64,000 bases of DNA, taken from contig NC_091677.1 in assembly GCF_042453785.1 (NCBI RefSeq), forward strand, positions 5,055,501 to 5,119,500, written 5' to 3'. The notes under the pieces are model-generated. The model was given only the letters and a program-made list of their open reading frames with translations. It did no database searches and was not told the DNA's origin. Made by a program: the position numbers and the translations under genes. The stretch is from Malus domestica. Lineage: Eukaryota > Streptophyta > Magnoliopsida > Rosales > Rosaceae. Below, in pieces: positions 45,911 through 59,554 of this stretch. The stretch's first letter is position 1; each line of letters opens with the position of its first letter.

Positions 45911-48503
45911 ATGGCTGTCTTCATGATAGTGCTTATCTGTTTCCTCTGTTTGGTCTGCATCTGCTCTGCTCTTCTCAGATGGAATGAAGTTAGATACAGA
46001 AAGAAAGGCCTCCCTCCAGGCACAATGGGCTGGCCAGTCTTTGGTGAAACCACTGAGTTTCTCAAACAAGGCCCAAACTTCATGAAAAACCAGAGAGCAA
46101 GGTGATTATATTTTTAGGGTTTCTCCTCTGTTAAAGTTTAGTAGGTTTTTTGAGTAAAACGAAAACAACAGTCGTGACTCGTGATTAAACATATGTGTAT
46201 AACAGGTGAAAAGTCGTGTGTATCATTTTTCGTAAATTAAATTGGCAAAACATTTTTTGTATAATTTTGATTTATTTTTTGCCAGGTATGGGAGTTTCTT
46301 CAAATCCCACATATTGGGGTGCCCTACAGTGGTATCCATGGATCCAGAGGTGAACAGATACATCCTAATGAATGAAGCCAAAGGGCTGGTTCCTGGCTAC
46401 CCACAATCCATGTTGGATATTTTGGGAAAATGCAACATTGCCGCAGTCCATGGCTCCACTCACAAGTACATGAGAGGCGCATTGCTTGCCCTCATTAACC
46501 CAACCGTGATCAGAGACCAGATTTTGCCCAAAATTGATGAGTTCATGACATCCCACCTCGCTGGCTGGGACAACCAAGTTATCAACATTCAAGAAAAAAC
46601 CAAAGAGGTTTGTGTACCAACATCCCATCTTTCAAGTAATCCGTAATCGGAGTCGAACTGCAGTTTGTTCGACCCTGATTGCGGAGTACTTGTGTTTTTA
46701 CTCGCTGATTCCGGATAGTAAACATGTTCTGATACTATTCCTTTGTTGATCACTGGTCTGATCAGTTTTTCTTCAACTGTTTTATACAGATGGCACTTTT
46801 ATCATCTCTGAAGCAGATTGCAGGCATTGAATCAAGCTCAATTACTCCAGCATTCAAGACAGAGTTCTTCAAGCTTGTGCTAGGCACCCTTTCATTGCCT
46901 ATTGATCTTCCTGGCACGAATTATTACCATGGTTTTCAGGTATACATCTGATTTATTTTCTCATCACCAAATCTCCAATGGACATTGTTGTGGAAGGTCC
47001 AGCAATTCAGATTGGCGAACCATTTTATATGCAGGCAAGGAAGAATATTGTAAGCATGTTGGAAAAACTCATAGAAGAGAGAAGGGCTTCCAAACAAGTT
47101 CATAAAGACATGCTTGGCTGCTTACTGACAAGTGATGAAAACAAACACAAACTCAGTGACGAAGAAATAATCGATATGGTCATCACGATTTTGTATTCGG
47201 GTTATGAGACGGTTTCCACTACTTCCATGATGGCTGTCAAGTACCTCCATGATCATCCCAAAGTGCTTGAAGAACTCAGAGTAAGTTTATGGTTTGTTTT
47301 TGCTTTTGGTAACAATCTCATCCAAACTTGCTTAACTTCGGAGTTTTGTTTCTGACTTTTTAACTGCACATTGTAGAAAGAGCAGTTAGCAATTAGAGAA
47401 AAGAAAAACCCAGAGGACCCAATTGACTGGAACGACTTGAAATCTATGAAGTTTACTCGTGCGGTGAGAATTTCTCACCTTTGAAAATTTTGGATTTACC
47501 ATTTGCTCTGGTTTGCTAATATCTTTCATGTTATGTTTTTACCCTGCAGGTAATATTTGAGACCTCAAGATTAGCTACAATTGTGAATGGGGTATTGAGA
47601 AAAACGACTCAAGATATGGAACTAAATGGTAAGGAAAATATATCTTACATTTGCAAGGTTATTTTAAGAGTAACTTTAACGAAAAACTTCGGTATTGTTC
47701 ACTTTAACGAAAAACCACATTTTTACACTAAAAAGTACTATTCACTTTACCTATTATTTTGCCTTTATCGTTAAAACTTAAAGTTTTCTCAAATTCTTTT
47801 CATTAGTTTTTCTTATTTTAAATTGTTAATAACCTTGGAAGTAACCTTTTTGTAAAGCAAGGATAAGACTGCGTACGATAGATGTTTCTACTGACCCTTG
47901 CAAAGCATGGAACCTTTTTGGCTTGAAGCCACCCTTTAATGTTATTTAAAAGATTTATAACAATTTTTTTCTATGTTTAAACAGGATATTTGATTCCAAA
48001 AGGGTGGAGAATTTATGTGTATACAAGAGAGATTAATTATGACTCCTTTCTGTATCCGGAACCATTAACCTTCAATCCTTGGAGATGGCTGGTTAGTGAA
48101 ACTCTTTGTATTTCTGTCTGACTGCTCGGCTTCGACAATGGAAATAAACTTGAAATTTAAACATAAGTCGGAATTTCTAAACTGGGTTTGAATGCAAAAT
48201 GCAGGACAAGAGCTTGGAGTGTTCAAACTATTTCTTTATATTTGGAGGGGGCACTAGGCTATGTCCAGGAAAGGAGCTGGGAATATCAGAAATTTCAACT
48301 TTCCTGCACTACTTTGTAACTAGATACAGGTAGCTTTTGATCTGATTTTTTACCTAAGGTAAAAGAAATGTTGTTTACTATTAAAGATAAGATTGTAATA
48401 TTTATTTGCTTGCAGGTGGGAAGAAGTTGGGGGAGACAAACTGATGAAATTTCCACGAGTAGAGGCACCGAATGGACTGCACCTTAGGGTTTCATCTTAC
48501 TGA
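45911..48503 (+). CDS. CYP85A1: Cytochrome P450 CYP85A, brassinosteroid 6-oxidase
   Basis: Nine exons: 45911-46101, 46286-46607, 46790-46939, 47035-47280, 47377-47463, 47550-47628, 47985-48091, 48205-48329 and 48416-48503; all GT-AG, 464 aa, the family length. Residues 1-22 form the ER membrane anchor; then KGLPPGTMGWPVFGETTEFL (Pro-rich hinge), the I-helix SGYETVSTTSMMAVKYLHDH, the K-helix ETSR, the PERF-region equivalent NPWRW and the heme-binding FGGGTRLCPG with the Cys ligand. IDLPGTNYYHGFQAR and GLVPGYPQSMLDILG are CYP85A-specific text. The enzyme oxidises C-6 of 6-deoxo-brassinosteroids such as 6-deoxocastasterone to castasterone; CYP85A2-type members also make brassinolide, and I cannot separate the two from sequence alone. 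Intron 6 carries a small MITE. Confidence 0.95.
47668..47812. mobile_element. Small MITE in intron 6 of CYP85A (ACGAAAAA family, copy 4)
   Basis: A 9-bp direct repeat TTATTTTAA flanks it (47659-47667, 47813-47821). It contains GTTCACTTTAACGAAAAACC, ACATTTTTACACTAAAAAGT, CTATTCACTTTACC and ATCGTTAAAACTTAAAG, the reverse form of the copy at 44355-44509. Confidence 0.78.
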
Positions 48504-50825
48504 CTAATATATGTACATAGAAAAAATAGAGAAAATAGTATATAGGGCATGTGAGAGAAATATGATGTATGATAAGGTGCTAACATATTAGAAAAACTAA
48601 TGGAATTTGAGCATTTTCCTTTCGTTGGATATTATAATTTTTGCTATGCAAATTAGTCATGGTAATTTCTTGCACGACTCATTTAACTCGACACAAGATG
48701 ACTAGAGATTAACAGGTTCTGGGACAACTTGTTAACAAAACGTGTATTTATCGAGTCATTCATGATGAATCCGTTAACGAATCAGGTCAATATCGATTCA
48801 TCAGTAAAAAACCTAACAAGATATCGTTTGTCAAACCTAGTAGACGTATTGAAAAAACGATTAACCGAAATTTATTTAATGGGCTAAGCAATCAAGATGT
48901 CCATTGTTTAATGGGCCAAGTTGTACCCAAGTGAAATTCTTGACCATATGGGTTTTGTACTTGGTCATTTAAAAACTCGATTGAGTATTGATGGATGCAG
49001 AAAACGTAAAAAATTCTTGAAGCATATTAGGTTGCTTAATATGAAGATTAAGCCTCCCGAAATAAATTGCAGGAATTAAGGTGAATTGAATTGGACGCAA
49101 AGAGAAACTCGAACCCCTATGCTTTTTGTATCTCGAATATTCTATCATGCACTGCTGTACGACATGCCTTATGTGAATAGAGAGCTAGATGTCCGGCCAA
49201 GAATTCAACAATGAAGAATCTGAAGGCCATAGATTCTGATGTACATTACACTGATGCATGCTAAAAAAACTTTTCTCGTCTCCGAATCTTTTGTTTATTT
49301 GTTCTTTTTACCGTCCATATTGTATGTACTCAACAATTGCTCCTTTGTTCAATGGGTTTAGCACTTGTAGTTAATTTTGGTTCTTTTATTTTTTCAGTTT
49401 ACGTTAGAGGTTGGTCAACTTGTAACGAAAGTCACGAAATCGTAACATCGGAGGATTAAAATGGGAAGTTACATAGAAAGAGCATAAAATATAAGAACTA
49501 AATTGAGTGACCAAAATAAAAAATGAGTATAAGTTGAAGAGTGGTTGCCATAATTAACCTTTAACTTATACATTCTCAATTAATTTGTGGTAATACACTC
49601 GTAATTAATGCAAGTTATATTATGTTATTTTACAAATGATAGCGTTTGAGAGTTTAATTGTTAAATGTGAAAGGGAAGAGAAATCGGTTAGAATCGAACT
49701 TGCATCAAACTGTATAAGCATTATTGTTTTTCGCCACTGTAATAAGGCGTGATGTACAAGTTATATTATGTTTCTATCGACCATAAACGAGTTATGTGAT
49801 GTCTCACTTGCGGACCAAAGCATATTCATATGTCATGTCAAAATCCAAGTCCCACAATTAGTACAGTTCCCCTTCGCGCCTATTTACCATCGTCCTTGCA
49901 AATTTATGCATGAAAGCAACCAATCTATCCTAGACGTTCAAAGCAACGCAGAAAAGTACCTTTTTACCAATTTGAAAAGCTGGTAACTGTTTTGTGGGGA
50001 TAGATAGACTCTCAGTCATCGAGTTTACTAAGAAATTCCAAAACCTGTCGTAACTTTTAACATTCTTAACAATGTATTATTAGTTTGAAATACTGCTAAT
50101 GCAGTGACAAAAAATAGAGAAAATTTTGAGTATGACAGTCACACAGTTACATATTGCTACTAATCCACATGTTATAATATATGTGAATGACAAAGTATAC
50201 ATCTGAAACTAAAAAACAATCTTCGATAAAAAGTGGTCAGTCATGTAGACTAACTCAATAAAGATGTTATGTATCATGTTAACACGAGAAGTGTCAGATT
50301 AACCAAAATATTAGAATTGTATATTTTTGGGTGTTTGTAGAAAGAATGAGGTTAAAGAAGGGACTCACTGCCACATTGAAGTTTTTCTTCCCTCAAACCA
50401 AAACTATACTAATAGTAAACAACACGTGATGTGTGGTGGTCATGCTAAAAAAAATCTAGTATCGAATACCATAAACTATTCGTAAACCACACGTGGAAGG
50501 TTCAAAATGGATGACTAGAATTAGAGTCCAAAAAGCTAAAATCAAGTCCTTTTTAAACACTCATAAAATCAAAATCTGGTCTTTTTGCAATTGCAGTTCT
50601 CAATCTCAGCTTGCTTTTGTAAGAGTTGAACAATTCTCTTACACCTTTAAATCTCGTACACGTTTCCTCCCTAACCACACTCGTGCCGCTTCCTCCGCCT
50701 CCTCACGTGCCACCACGTCCCCCTTCATTTATATTCCTATTCAAACTCCCTCTCCTCCTTCAAACGCCTCTCACTCCTCCCCCTCCCCCTCTCTCTCTGT
50801 CAACCTTGCGCCTTTCGATCCTCCA
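48504..50825. other. Intergenic between CYP85A and RGP
   Basis: About 2.3 kb with no supported gene. The first about 100 bases are the CYP85A 3' UTR. Two CACGTG-type G-boxes occur close to the RGP gene (about 50421-50428 and 50489-50494), followed by a C/T-rich leader. The middle part shows no clear repeat. Confidence 0.5.
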
Positions 50826-53458
50826 ATGGCTTCCGCGACACCCCTTTTGACGGATGAGCTCGACATTGTGATCCCCACCATCAGAAACCTCGACTTCCTG
50901 GAGATGTGGAGGCCATTCTTGCAGCCCTACCACCTCATCATCGTCCAGGACGGTGATCCGTCGAAGACCATCAAAGTCCCGGACGGCTACGACTACGAGC
51001 TCTATAACCGCAACGACATTAACAAGATTCTGGGTCCGAGGTCGTCCTGCATTTCGTTCAAGGACTCTGCCTGCCGATGCTTCGGATACATGGTCTCCAA
51101 GAAGAAGTACATCTTCACCATCGACGATGACTGCTTTGTATGTCTTCTCCTCTTCTTATTTTTCTAGGTTTTTCCAATCTTTGTTTTGTTTTTGGATTTT
51201 AATTGTTTTTTTTTTATGAGTTTTTAAAGTCTGGATCTTGTATTTCATGGTTTTGCGTAAAATATGGATGACTGAATAATTCATGCGGCACGTTCTTCTG
51301 CCTCTATCGATTTCTCTTTTCTTTAATTGATCGTGACACTATTTTTTTACCCAATTTTTTATACTTTGTGGAGCCCATTTTGTAACGTATCGTAACGATC
51401 CGAACCGTTTATTTTTTAGGTCTCTCTTAAAGATCTTGTCTACCAAAAATCATCCAAATCTAAAATAATATGACTGTTGGATTAAGAGTTTAGGATTTCT
51501 TTGTATAACTCATTTTCTTTCCTACAAATAAAAGTCTTAATGGTATCACGGATCCGCCCATGTTTAATTGTTGATTTTGTATATTTTAATTATATCACTA
51601 TTACCTAAGGGAGTTGTTATTAGCACTTCAAAAATCTCATTCTACACTCCAAACTTTCTATATTAGGAAAGAAAAATGCACTTGAGAGGAGTGTAGAATG
51701 AGATTTTTGGAGTGCCAATAACACTTCCCTTACCTTATACGTGTAAAGTCCCATATAAAATGAAATAAGCGTCCTTAATTTGTAAGAGATTGTATGTAAA
51801 TAGCACTGATGGCATCTAGTTTGATCTGGATTGAATAATGTTTGTTATGCGTGCAAAGTTAAACACGTGAAACTGCACATCAGCACAGTAGGATTTGTGT
51901 GGAGGTAAATCCCTATTTTAAATCAATTTCAATAACAATTTGTCTCTCCTTATGCAGAGAAACTTGCATACATAACACTATGTCGTTATCTCACACTACT
52001 CACATACTGTCATGTTTTTTAACTTTTCACACATTAATATGTGATTAGCGTCCAAACTAATTTCACATTGTCATGCCTTTAAACTTTCATACATATCAAA
52101 GTGAAATTAGTGTATAATGCCGCCACTGCAAAGACATCTTTGTTGCATGAAAATCCCTCCTTCCCATCCATCCCACTATTTTAAATTTGGAAAATAATTT
52201 TAACACTGAACTTGTTTAACTTCTCTGTTGGACTTCTTCCATATCTATATTTGTTTGTTTTGTTCCTGGATAAAGATATAGCATATGCATTTGTTTTATG
52301 TGCAACTTACTTCTGTCCTTTCCCCTCCCAATTCTGAAGCACTTAATTTCAATTTGTTTGTACTACAACTCCGAAATTGTTGGCATATTTATAAGTTATC
52401 ATGATTTTCTGTGTGTATATACTTCTAGGTTGCAACAGACCCATCTGGCAAACCAGTGAATGCACTGGAGCAACACATCAAGAACCTCCTTGCACCATCG
52501 ACCCCATTTTTCTTCAACACGCTGTATGAACCCTTCAGAGACGGTGCGGATTTTGTTCGTGGATACCCTTTCAGTCTCCGTGAGGGTGTTCCGACCGCTG
52601 TCTCTCACGGTCTCTGGCTCAACATCCCGGATTATGATGCACCAACACAGCTTGTGAAGCCACTTGAGAGAAACACCAGGTAGATCCACTCCCTACAGAA
52701 ACCCTATCTTGCATTGTACGCATCGTGCAATATATGTTCCTAACATTATATGCTTATGCTTTCACTAGGTTTGTGGATGCTGTTATGACAATCCCAAAGG
52801 GCACATTGTTCCCAATGTGTGGGATGAACTTGGCTTTCGACCGTGACCTCATCGGCCCTGCTATGTACTTCGGACTCATGGGTGACGGTCAGCCAATTGG
52901 ACGCTATGACGATATGTGGGCTGGCTGGTGCACCAAGGTTCCCTTTCTTCTCTTGTTTTAACCATACAATATGCCCATATGTCTTCGAATTCTTCCATTG
53001 TTCTCTCTTTCATGTGAATAATATATTTAGTTGCATATATTGGTTAGGTCAGGTGGTCAGAACAATCCATCGTCCTTGATACTATAGATTAACAGTATGT
53101 ATTATCATGAATATTTCAGGTGATAACAGATCATTTGGGGCTTGGAGTGAAGACAGGGCTGCCATATATCTACCACAGCAAAGCCAGCAACCCATTTGTG
53201 AACCTGAGGAAGGAGTACAAAGGCATCTTCTGGCAGGAAGAGATCATCCCATTCTTCCAATCTGCTGTCCTTCCCAAGGACTGCACCACCGTGCAAGCAT
53301 GCTACATTGAGCTCTCCAAGCAGGTCAAGGAGAAGCTCAGCAAGGTGGACCCCTACTTCGACAAGCTCGCCGACGCCATGGTAACATGGATTGAAGCTTG
53401 GGATGAGCTCAACCCTAATGGACCCGGATCCAAACTGGCCAACGGCAAGTCCAAATGA
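50826..53458 (+). CDS. RGP: UDP-arabinopyranose mutase / reversibly glycosylated polypeptide
   Basis: Four exons: 50826-51137, 52429-52679, 52769-52937 and 53120-53458, GT-AG, 356 aa, the normal RGP length. The start ATG ([20 protein letters not shown]) is chosen over upstream in-frame ATGs because RGPs begin this way. Key parts: [20 protein letters not shown], the DDD metal/substrate motif in [38 protein letters not shown], and the C-terminal [10 protein letters not shown]. RGPs interconvert UDP-arabinopyranose and UDP-arabinofuranose at the Golgi face for arabinan, arabinoxylan and glycoprotein synthesis. Exon 1 is GC-rich against the AT-rich surroundings. Intron 1 is 1.3 kb and carries a MITE. 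Confidence 0.95.
51607..51729. mobile_element. Foldback MITE in intron 1 of RGP
   Basis: Arms of about 45 bases: CACTTCAAAAATCTCATTCT and its partner CACTCCAAAAATCTCATTCT in reverse, with only about 35 bases between. TTACCT on both sides (51601-51606, 51730-51735) looks like the target duplication. Confidence 0.78.
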
Positions 53459-54271
53459 AAAAAATAAAGGATAAAAAGTTCATTTAACTTTGCTCTTTAT
53501 ATTTTTACTGTACCTTCTGGGAGTTATATCTATCGTTAGTTTAGTGACTGTAATCTTTTGTTTTTTACCCTCCTCCTGAGCCAGTTCGGTCATCGCTTTC
53601 AGTTGCATGTCGGCAGATGTAATTTTTATTTAACGTTCTCCAATGAGCTTAGTGCAATAAAAGTATGCAGTAGTTCATTGTCTAGCTTTTTTACTATCTC
53701 GATATGAAATGTCAATTTTACTTTTACGTGTCCAAATAGAATTACTGTTGAGTCAATTTATAATTTGGCATTCATATACGCTCGATTACATCTAAGTTTT
53801 TCTCTTCCGCCGGCTCCTCGTCATTCAATAATAACTATGATAAACAAGAGGGGAGCTCCAAGAGCCCATATAACTCATGTTTGAATTGTTTGATGTGAAA
53901 TAACTCAAACATAAGAGATAAGAAACTGGAACTTTAACTGCACTATTTAACATCAGACAGAATTTAAGGATGGAATCAAAATTGAAGTCAAAGTGACCAA
54001 GATAAATTGATAACAAACTCCAAAAGTATGCAAACATAAATAAAAATCGTCCATCAAACTCAGAAGTTGCTGAAAATTGGCTTCTAATTAAATAGAAAGT
54101 TGCCGCTCCAGTTGCTCATGGCGTAATTAATGGTTGCAAGAAGCCTCGCTCTCTCCACCCGCTGTCTCCAAGTTAAAATGAATAGAAAGAAGGATTATGT
54201 GTGTTGTTTCGGTAATGGGAGTATGGAGCTCAAGGTCAACTTGGTCGACAAACTTAAAACCACTCATTTCT
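53459..54271. other. Shared 3' spacer of RGP and TRM1
   Basis: About 0.8 kb between the two convergent stop codons; it holds the RGP 3' UTR (an AATAAAAG signal near 53657) and the TRM1 3' UTR. No other gene seen. Confidence 0.55.
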
Positions 54272-57200
54272 TCAATTCGGCGTGGGTTGATCTTCAATCT
54301 TTTGACGCTTGGCATCATGTTCCTCACCATCTTCATGGTTAAGATGTCCATTGACAGCCTCCGGACCCAAGAGAGAGATGTGTTTGCTGGTGATTGTACG
54401 ACCTGCCCTAAGCTTTGGCCCCCAGTGCCTTTCAGGATTTGGAAGGAAGCGTGCTACCTTCTTGGTTTGTGCCTTGCTAAGAGACGCAACAGCTCGAGCA
54501 AAGTTAGCCTGCAAAAGAGAAAATGTCAGAAAGAGTGGTAAGTTAGATATCTCGCTCTGCCCTCTCAAACACGCACTCACACACGGGGTGATTTGGTCCA
54601 TGAAATTACTTGCACATACCAAAAGAAGAAAAGGAAAGTATAATCGGAAGAAAAAAAGAAATCATTATTCGTATCCAAAAATGGGAGAAACATATACTTG
54701 AAGGATGGGTTCCTTGGCAAGTATCACGGTCCCTGACTGATCCGCTGGCTGAGGTTTCACGGGGTGATTCTTCACCTACACAAAATCAAGGCTCAATAAG
54801 ATACCATCACACACCCAATGCAACGAACTAGTAAATAGCACTAATCTCATAGAAAGTCTACATAATTTACAGAGTAGAGACGGAGCAAGCAACAACAGAA
54901 CCATACTGTTAAAAGGGGGGCAGGAAGGAATCTACGTGCAGGGATCTTAAAAGACTGTCTACTATTGAAAAATTAATACATGCATGACACGAGAAACAAA
55001 TGAGAGCTGAAAGAGACTGCTCACCCAACAGCGCATTATGTCCCAAATGACATCCATGGGAGCATCTGATTTCAACCCCAATGGGTTTACGTGAGTTCCA
55101 GATATACGATACCCTGCATTGATCACAGCAGAACGGAAAATCACAGCAGATGGGGAAGTGCACTTTAATGTGGCACAGAGGTTGTGCAGACTCAAGAACA
55201 AAGGAACATCAGGCAGTTCCTGCAAACAATACAGACACATCAGTGAAACTGCATAAGCACATCTAATTTATGTCTAATAGGACAAATATTAAGACAAAGG
55301 GCACACCTCTGAAATTGTTGTTAGTACAGCAGAGATGCGATCATAAGCGGGATACCGCTCCTTCATAGATTTCACATCAGATAGTATGGAAGTAACCCAT
55401 TCTTGATCATGGATAGGAGCAGACCATATAGGTCCACCCATATTGAATTTCTTCCCACAGTCACTGCATTCTTGAGGAACAACGGGACCAAAACCCGGTA
55501 GATATCTTACACTGGTGTTCTGAAAATGTAAAGGGATTCCTTATCAGAATCGATATAAACTAAAATGAGAAAATAAATCCATTATCTAAAGCTACAAGAG
55601 TTCAACAGACAAATAACTCTTGGTAAAGCCGTAAAAATCAAAGTGGTCAAACTCACTCAACACATACACATATGAAAATATTCTGCAAGGGGGCAAAGTT
55701 TGCTAATAATAGAGTAATAACTATGAAGGTCAATGTGTGTCCTACAATTGAGGTTAACTCTCCTAAAAGATAGTTTCAAACATAATTCTCTATTCAACTT
55801 TCAAAGTCATCGTTACAAATAAAATTTAGACGGCACTTACATATAGTTCAGGGAAAGCAAGAGAACAAACATTTCTTAGATGATATTTGTCATGAATACA
55901 TAAGCACAACCTAGCTCCCAAGGTATAGTATATCAGCACCATACCTTTGTGACTGTCCTTCCAATAGGCTGAAGATGAAATGAATCGCAGCCAATGCACT
56001 GATAAACATAGGATAGCTTAAGGGGAGAGTTCTTCATTGCACTTGCAGAACTGCAACCAATTATTTGAACTATCAGTCAACAGCAAAAGAAAGAAGCCTA
56101 GATGGCAAACATTAAGTGAATTAAAAGGAAATAGGTCTTCATTGCACTTGCTGAATTGCAACCAATTATTTGAACCATCACGCAACAGCAAAAGAAAGAA
56201 GCCTAGATAGCTAACATTAAGTGAATTAAAAGGAAATAGGTCACATACGAGTAGATACGAATGAAAACCCGAACATAAAAGTCCATCTGAACAGATAGCA
56301 CAGGAACAATGTACCGTTTGTAACGATTTGCATGACTCTGCATTTTATCAAGAAGAAATTATCCGTGCACCAAAAAAGAAATATATACAATTTTTATTAA
56401 TTGAAATATACAATTATGGTCCAATAAGGGTACTCTTCAAGTTCAATCTACCTTCAATCTAAACTTGATTGAAAACCTAAAATTATTATCCAAATCATCA
56501 TTACCCAAACAAAACACCCCACAATAAAGCTGTAAATAGTTGCCATAGAAAAGACGTGCCAATAACTATATTACCAAGGCAAATGCAGTATCAATTCTAC
56601 TTCCCTACGGGCTAAATTGTTAATAACAATTTTCAAGTGGTTTGCACGTTCTAGTTAAAAGCTATAATCAAGGACATAACAATACCTCAATGCAAGCTAG
56701 GAGGATCCTCAAAGCCATTTCGTGACAATACTTCCCTCTCAATGGATAGGAACCATATCTAATCCATAAAACAGTTCGTGATAAGTAAGTCCAGGAATCA
56801 GAATAAAATGCTTCAATCAAAGTATATCAGCAGAAAGATATTACTGCTTACTTTGAATAGCAAACCTCCCCATTTCCACCACATAGCACTGCCATATCAG
56901 TTGCTGTACACATTAGCAATCCTCCATCAACAACAGATTGAACCGCAGAGTCCAAGAAGACAGAGGGCGAACCATAAGGATCAAGATCAACCTGAAACAC
57001 CAATAACCAGCAAGGAGTATGTTACTGCCACTGGTTTATGAAGTGTCAAAATAATAGGAATCCGCCCAAAGAAATTAATCTGCAGTGATGAATATAAAAC
57101 AGCATAAGCATACCACATCAAATTCTTTTGGATGGGTGAGCATATGCACACGAGCATCAGCAAGATGTGATTCCACCTTTGAACATGCAACTGAACCGTT

Positions 57201-58861
57201 GAACTTGATATTTCTCCTACAAGCTTCAACTGCACCTGAAGGAAGACAAATATTGGTGATAACTGTTATGATGCTTACAAGTAATTAGAAAAGCCCATAT
57301 GCAGCTACAACTTACGTATCTCAATATGTATTTAAATAGAAACTAAAAGTCCATAATCTCATCTAATTTGGGTCTTAAAGCCCATTCGTTCTTCATTTCT
57401 TTTAAGGACAAACAAAGTAATCTTTAAAAGGTTAACACAAAAAATGGCCATATACATTTAAGTGCAGTAGTTAGAGACAACCTAAAACTTACCTTTATCA
57501 TTGTCTAAAGCAACAACTTTACCAATTCCTTCCACTTCACGAGCATACCTAAGAGCTCTTAAACCAGAAGCTGACAGGGCCTGTGAACGAAAATGATACA
57601 AAACAGAAATGTGAATTGACATCTTCCAGAGTAAAGAGCAAAGACTAAAGAAACTAATTAATTGATTGAATCAAAATTCATGAAAAACCTCAAGAACTCT
57701 TGGTGGCTTCAGTTCCCCACGCCATTTTCCCTCAGTGACCTTGTCTGTTTTTTCTGAAATGCTACATGGTTCATCTTGAGATATCTCTGCTGCCATTTCA
57801 CAATCTCCATTGGTTTTTTTTTCATAAATAGCAGGCTCATTAGGTACTTCTTCTACAACAGAATCTGAAGCATCTTTGTCAGACTCCTTCGGTGCAGGTT
57901 TTGCTTTCTTGGACAATCTTGCTTCATGCTCCTCCTTGCGTTTGGTTATGAATGTCCTCAGAACAGCAACCGATATGTCTCTGTTGTTAACCTAATAATT
58001 ACAGACTGAAAAAAATCAACATTCCCTCTAAATTACAAAATCTAAAAGTCAGCCAGCAAACTGAAGTGAATAAATGCCACCAACACATACTCATGCTAGA
58101 AACTGAACAATCACCCATGTTGAAAAGCACCCCCTCCATAATATTTACTATACGAAGAAAATTGCTACTAACATAATCAAAACGGGATTAATTCTTCGAA
58201 AACAAAGACCACCGGGCTGTAGACAAGTTAAAGCTTATCTATAACTAGTCTTGCTTTGTCTATAAGCACATCGAATGAATACTGATCTAGGTTGAACTTT
58301 CAAATATACTCTCTTTGTTCATCTATTCTGCCCTTACTTAATTTGCGCCCCATATATAGAGCGTAAGCAGAAATACTAAATGATAAGCCAATTGAGCAAT
58401 ACATAATTCAACATATGGATTGGCACAAATGCTCCACCCAAATGCTCCCAAATGCGAGACACAACTAACTTTTACACTCCAAGGCTCCACCACACACATT
58501 CCTCAACGATTACTAATCAAAAAACAAAACCTTTCGCATATCGAAATTCTTCAATTCTAAGCGTTAATCTTTCCTATTGCTACACTATTTCCCCAGCAGC
58601 CAATCCCAACTTTTGAACAACTAACACTGACCCAGCAAACATCCAATTCAGAATAACTCAAAACACACAAAAAAACCCACTAACATTGCATCTAAAAATC
58701 CCATCAAACCTCACAACCCAATTCAAAAAATCACAAAAGGAGAAGATTTTGGAAGATTTTGGCACCTGAGTTTTATTGTAAAAGACTTGGTTCTTAGCAT
58801 GCATGAGAATCTCAGCCTCTCCTTCCTTGATGACGGCATAATCACTGAGATCGGTCGTCAT
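54272..58861 (-). CDS. TRM1: tRNA (guanine26-N2)-dimethyltransferase TRM1
   Basis: Twelve exons on minus: 58861-58766, 57991-57689, 57580-57493, 57235-57114, 56991-56852, 56758-56686, 56337-56249, 56050-55945, 55519-55307, 55219-55025, 54775-54698 and 54508-54272; 579 aa. Start [19 protein letters not shown]; then [18 protein letters not shown], an acidic insert in exon 2, the AdoMet motif [15 protein letters not shown], the catalytic [30 protein letters not shown], the CIGCDS and CSDCGKKF zinc-type cysteine pairs, and a basic end ([12 protein letters not shown]). TRM1 puts two methyl groups on N2 of G26 in nucleus and mitochondria or plastids. The exon 8 acceptor lies in a tandem duplication (56031-56240). 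Confidence 0.93.
56031..56240. repeat. 105-bp tandem duplication across a TRM1 splice acceptor
   Basis: Two copies (56031-56135, 56136-56240) of a 105-bp unit covering 20 nt of exon 8 and the adjoining intron 7. In the second copy the acceptor AG (read on minus) is AA, so only the first can splice. See the finding below. Confidence 0.9.
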
Positions 58862-59554
58862 GTTCTTTCACTTTCATGCAAACAAAAACCACCCCCGAAT
58901 CTCTTCCTTCCGCGACCAAACGCAGAACTGTAAAAAGCAGGAGGCTTTCTCTTCCCCTTCTTCTTCTTCTTCTATGGAAGCTGTGGGTGGAGTCTGCGAA
59001 TTTGTGAAGGGAGTCTGAGAGTTTGTGCAACAACCATCAAACTGAAGACTTTTTATATGCAGACAACAAATATGCTTATTAATTTGAAAACCCTATCTTT
59101 TCCTGCTAATCGCGATAAAAGTTTTGATTTTTCGGATAAATTGAAACCTTTCGTCTTCTCCTTTTTCGGCTTAAACCCTAAATCTCACCCCGTATACTTT
59201 AGAAAATAGTGGTGGGTTTTCGCTAACATGAACGGGAAGTTATGGAGGTAGTGCGCAGAGTGGTGGGTAACTCCCAATCCGGGGCTCCAAATACAAAAAA
59301 TTGGAAACAAAAACTTTTTTTGGAGATTGTTCATATAGTTGATTAAAAAAAAATTTGAGATTGCTATTATAGTAATTAATATCACTTGGGATGGCAATTC
59401 AATCCGTAAAATTCGATAATCGTGAATAACTGCGTGAAGGCCGGATTCAGAATAAAAGTTCAGGTATTTTTAGATATAAAGAAAAATCAAGAATATTATT
59501 TGGTTACGGTTTTCGATATGATTAAAAGGATTTTCAATCCGTATATATCTATAT
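58862..59554. other. TRM1 upstream region
   Basis: Read on minus this starts with the TRM1 5' UTR, which has a GAAGAAGAAGAAGAAGG tract (about 58953-58973 on +), and then AT-rich promoter sequence. No gene seen. Confidence 0.5.

Noticed and set aside
50493-50825. N-terminal extension of RGP
   Set aside because: The frame is open upstream, but RGP proteins start at MAS...; the extension is Ser/Pro-rich leader sequence typical of a CT-rich 5' UTR.
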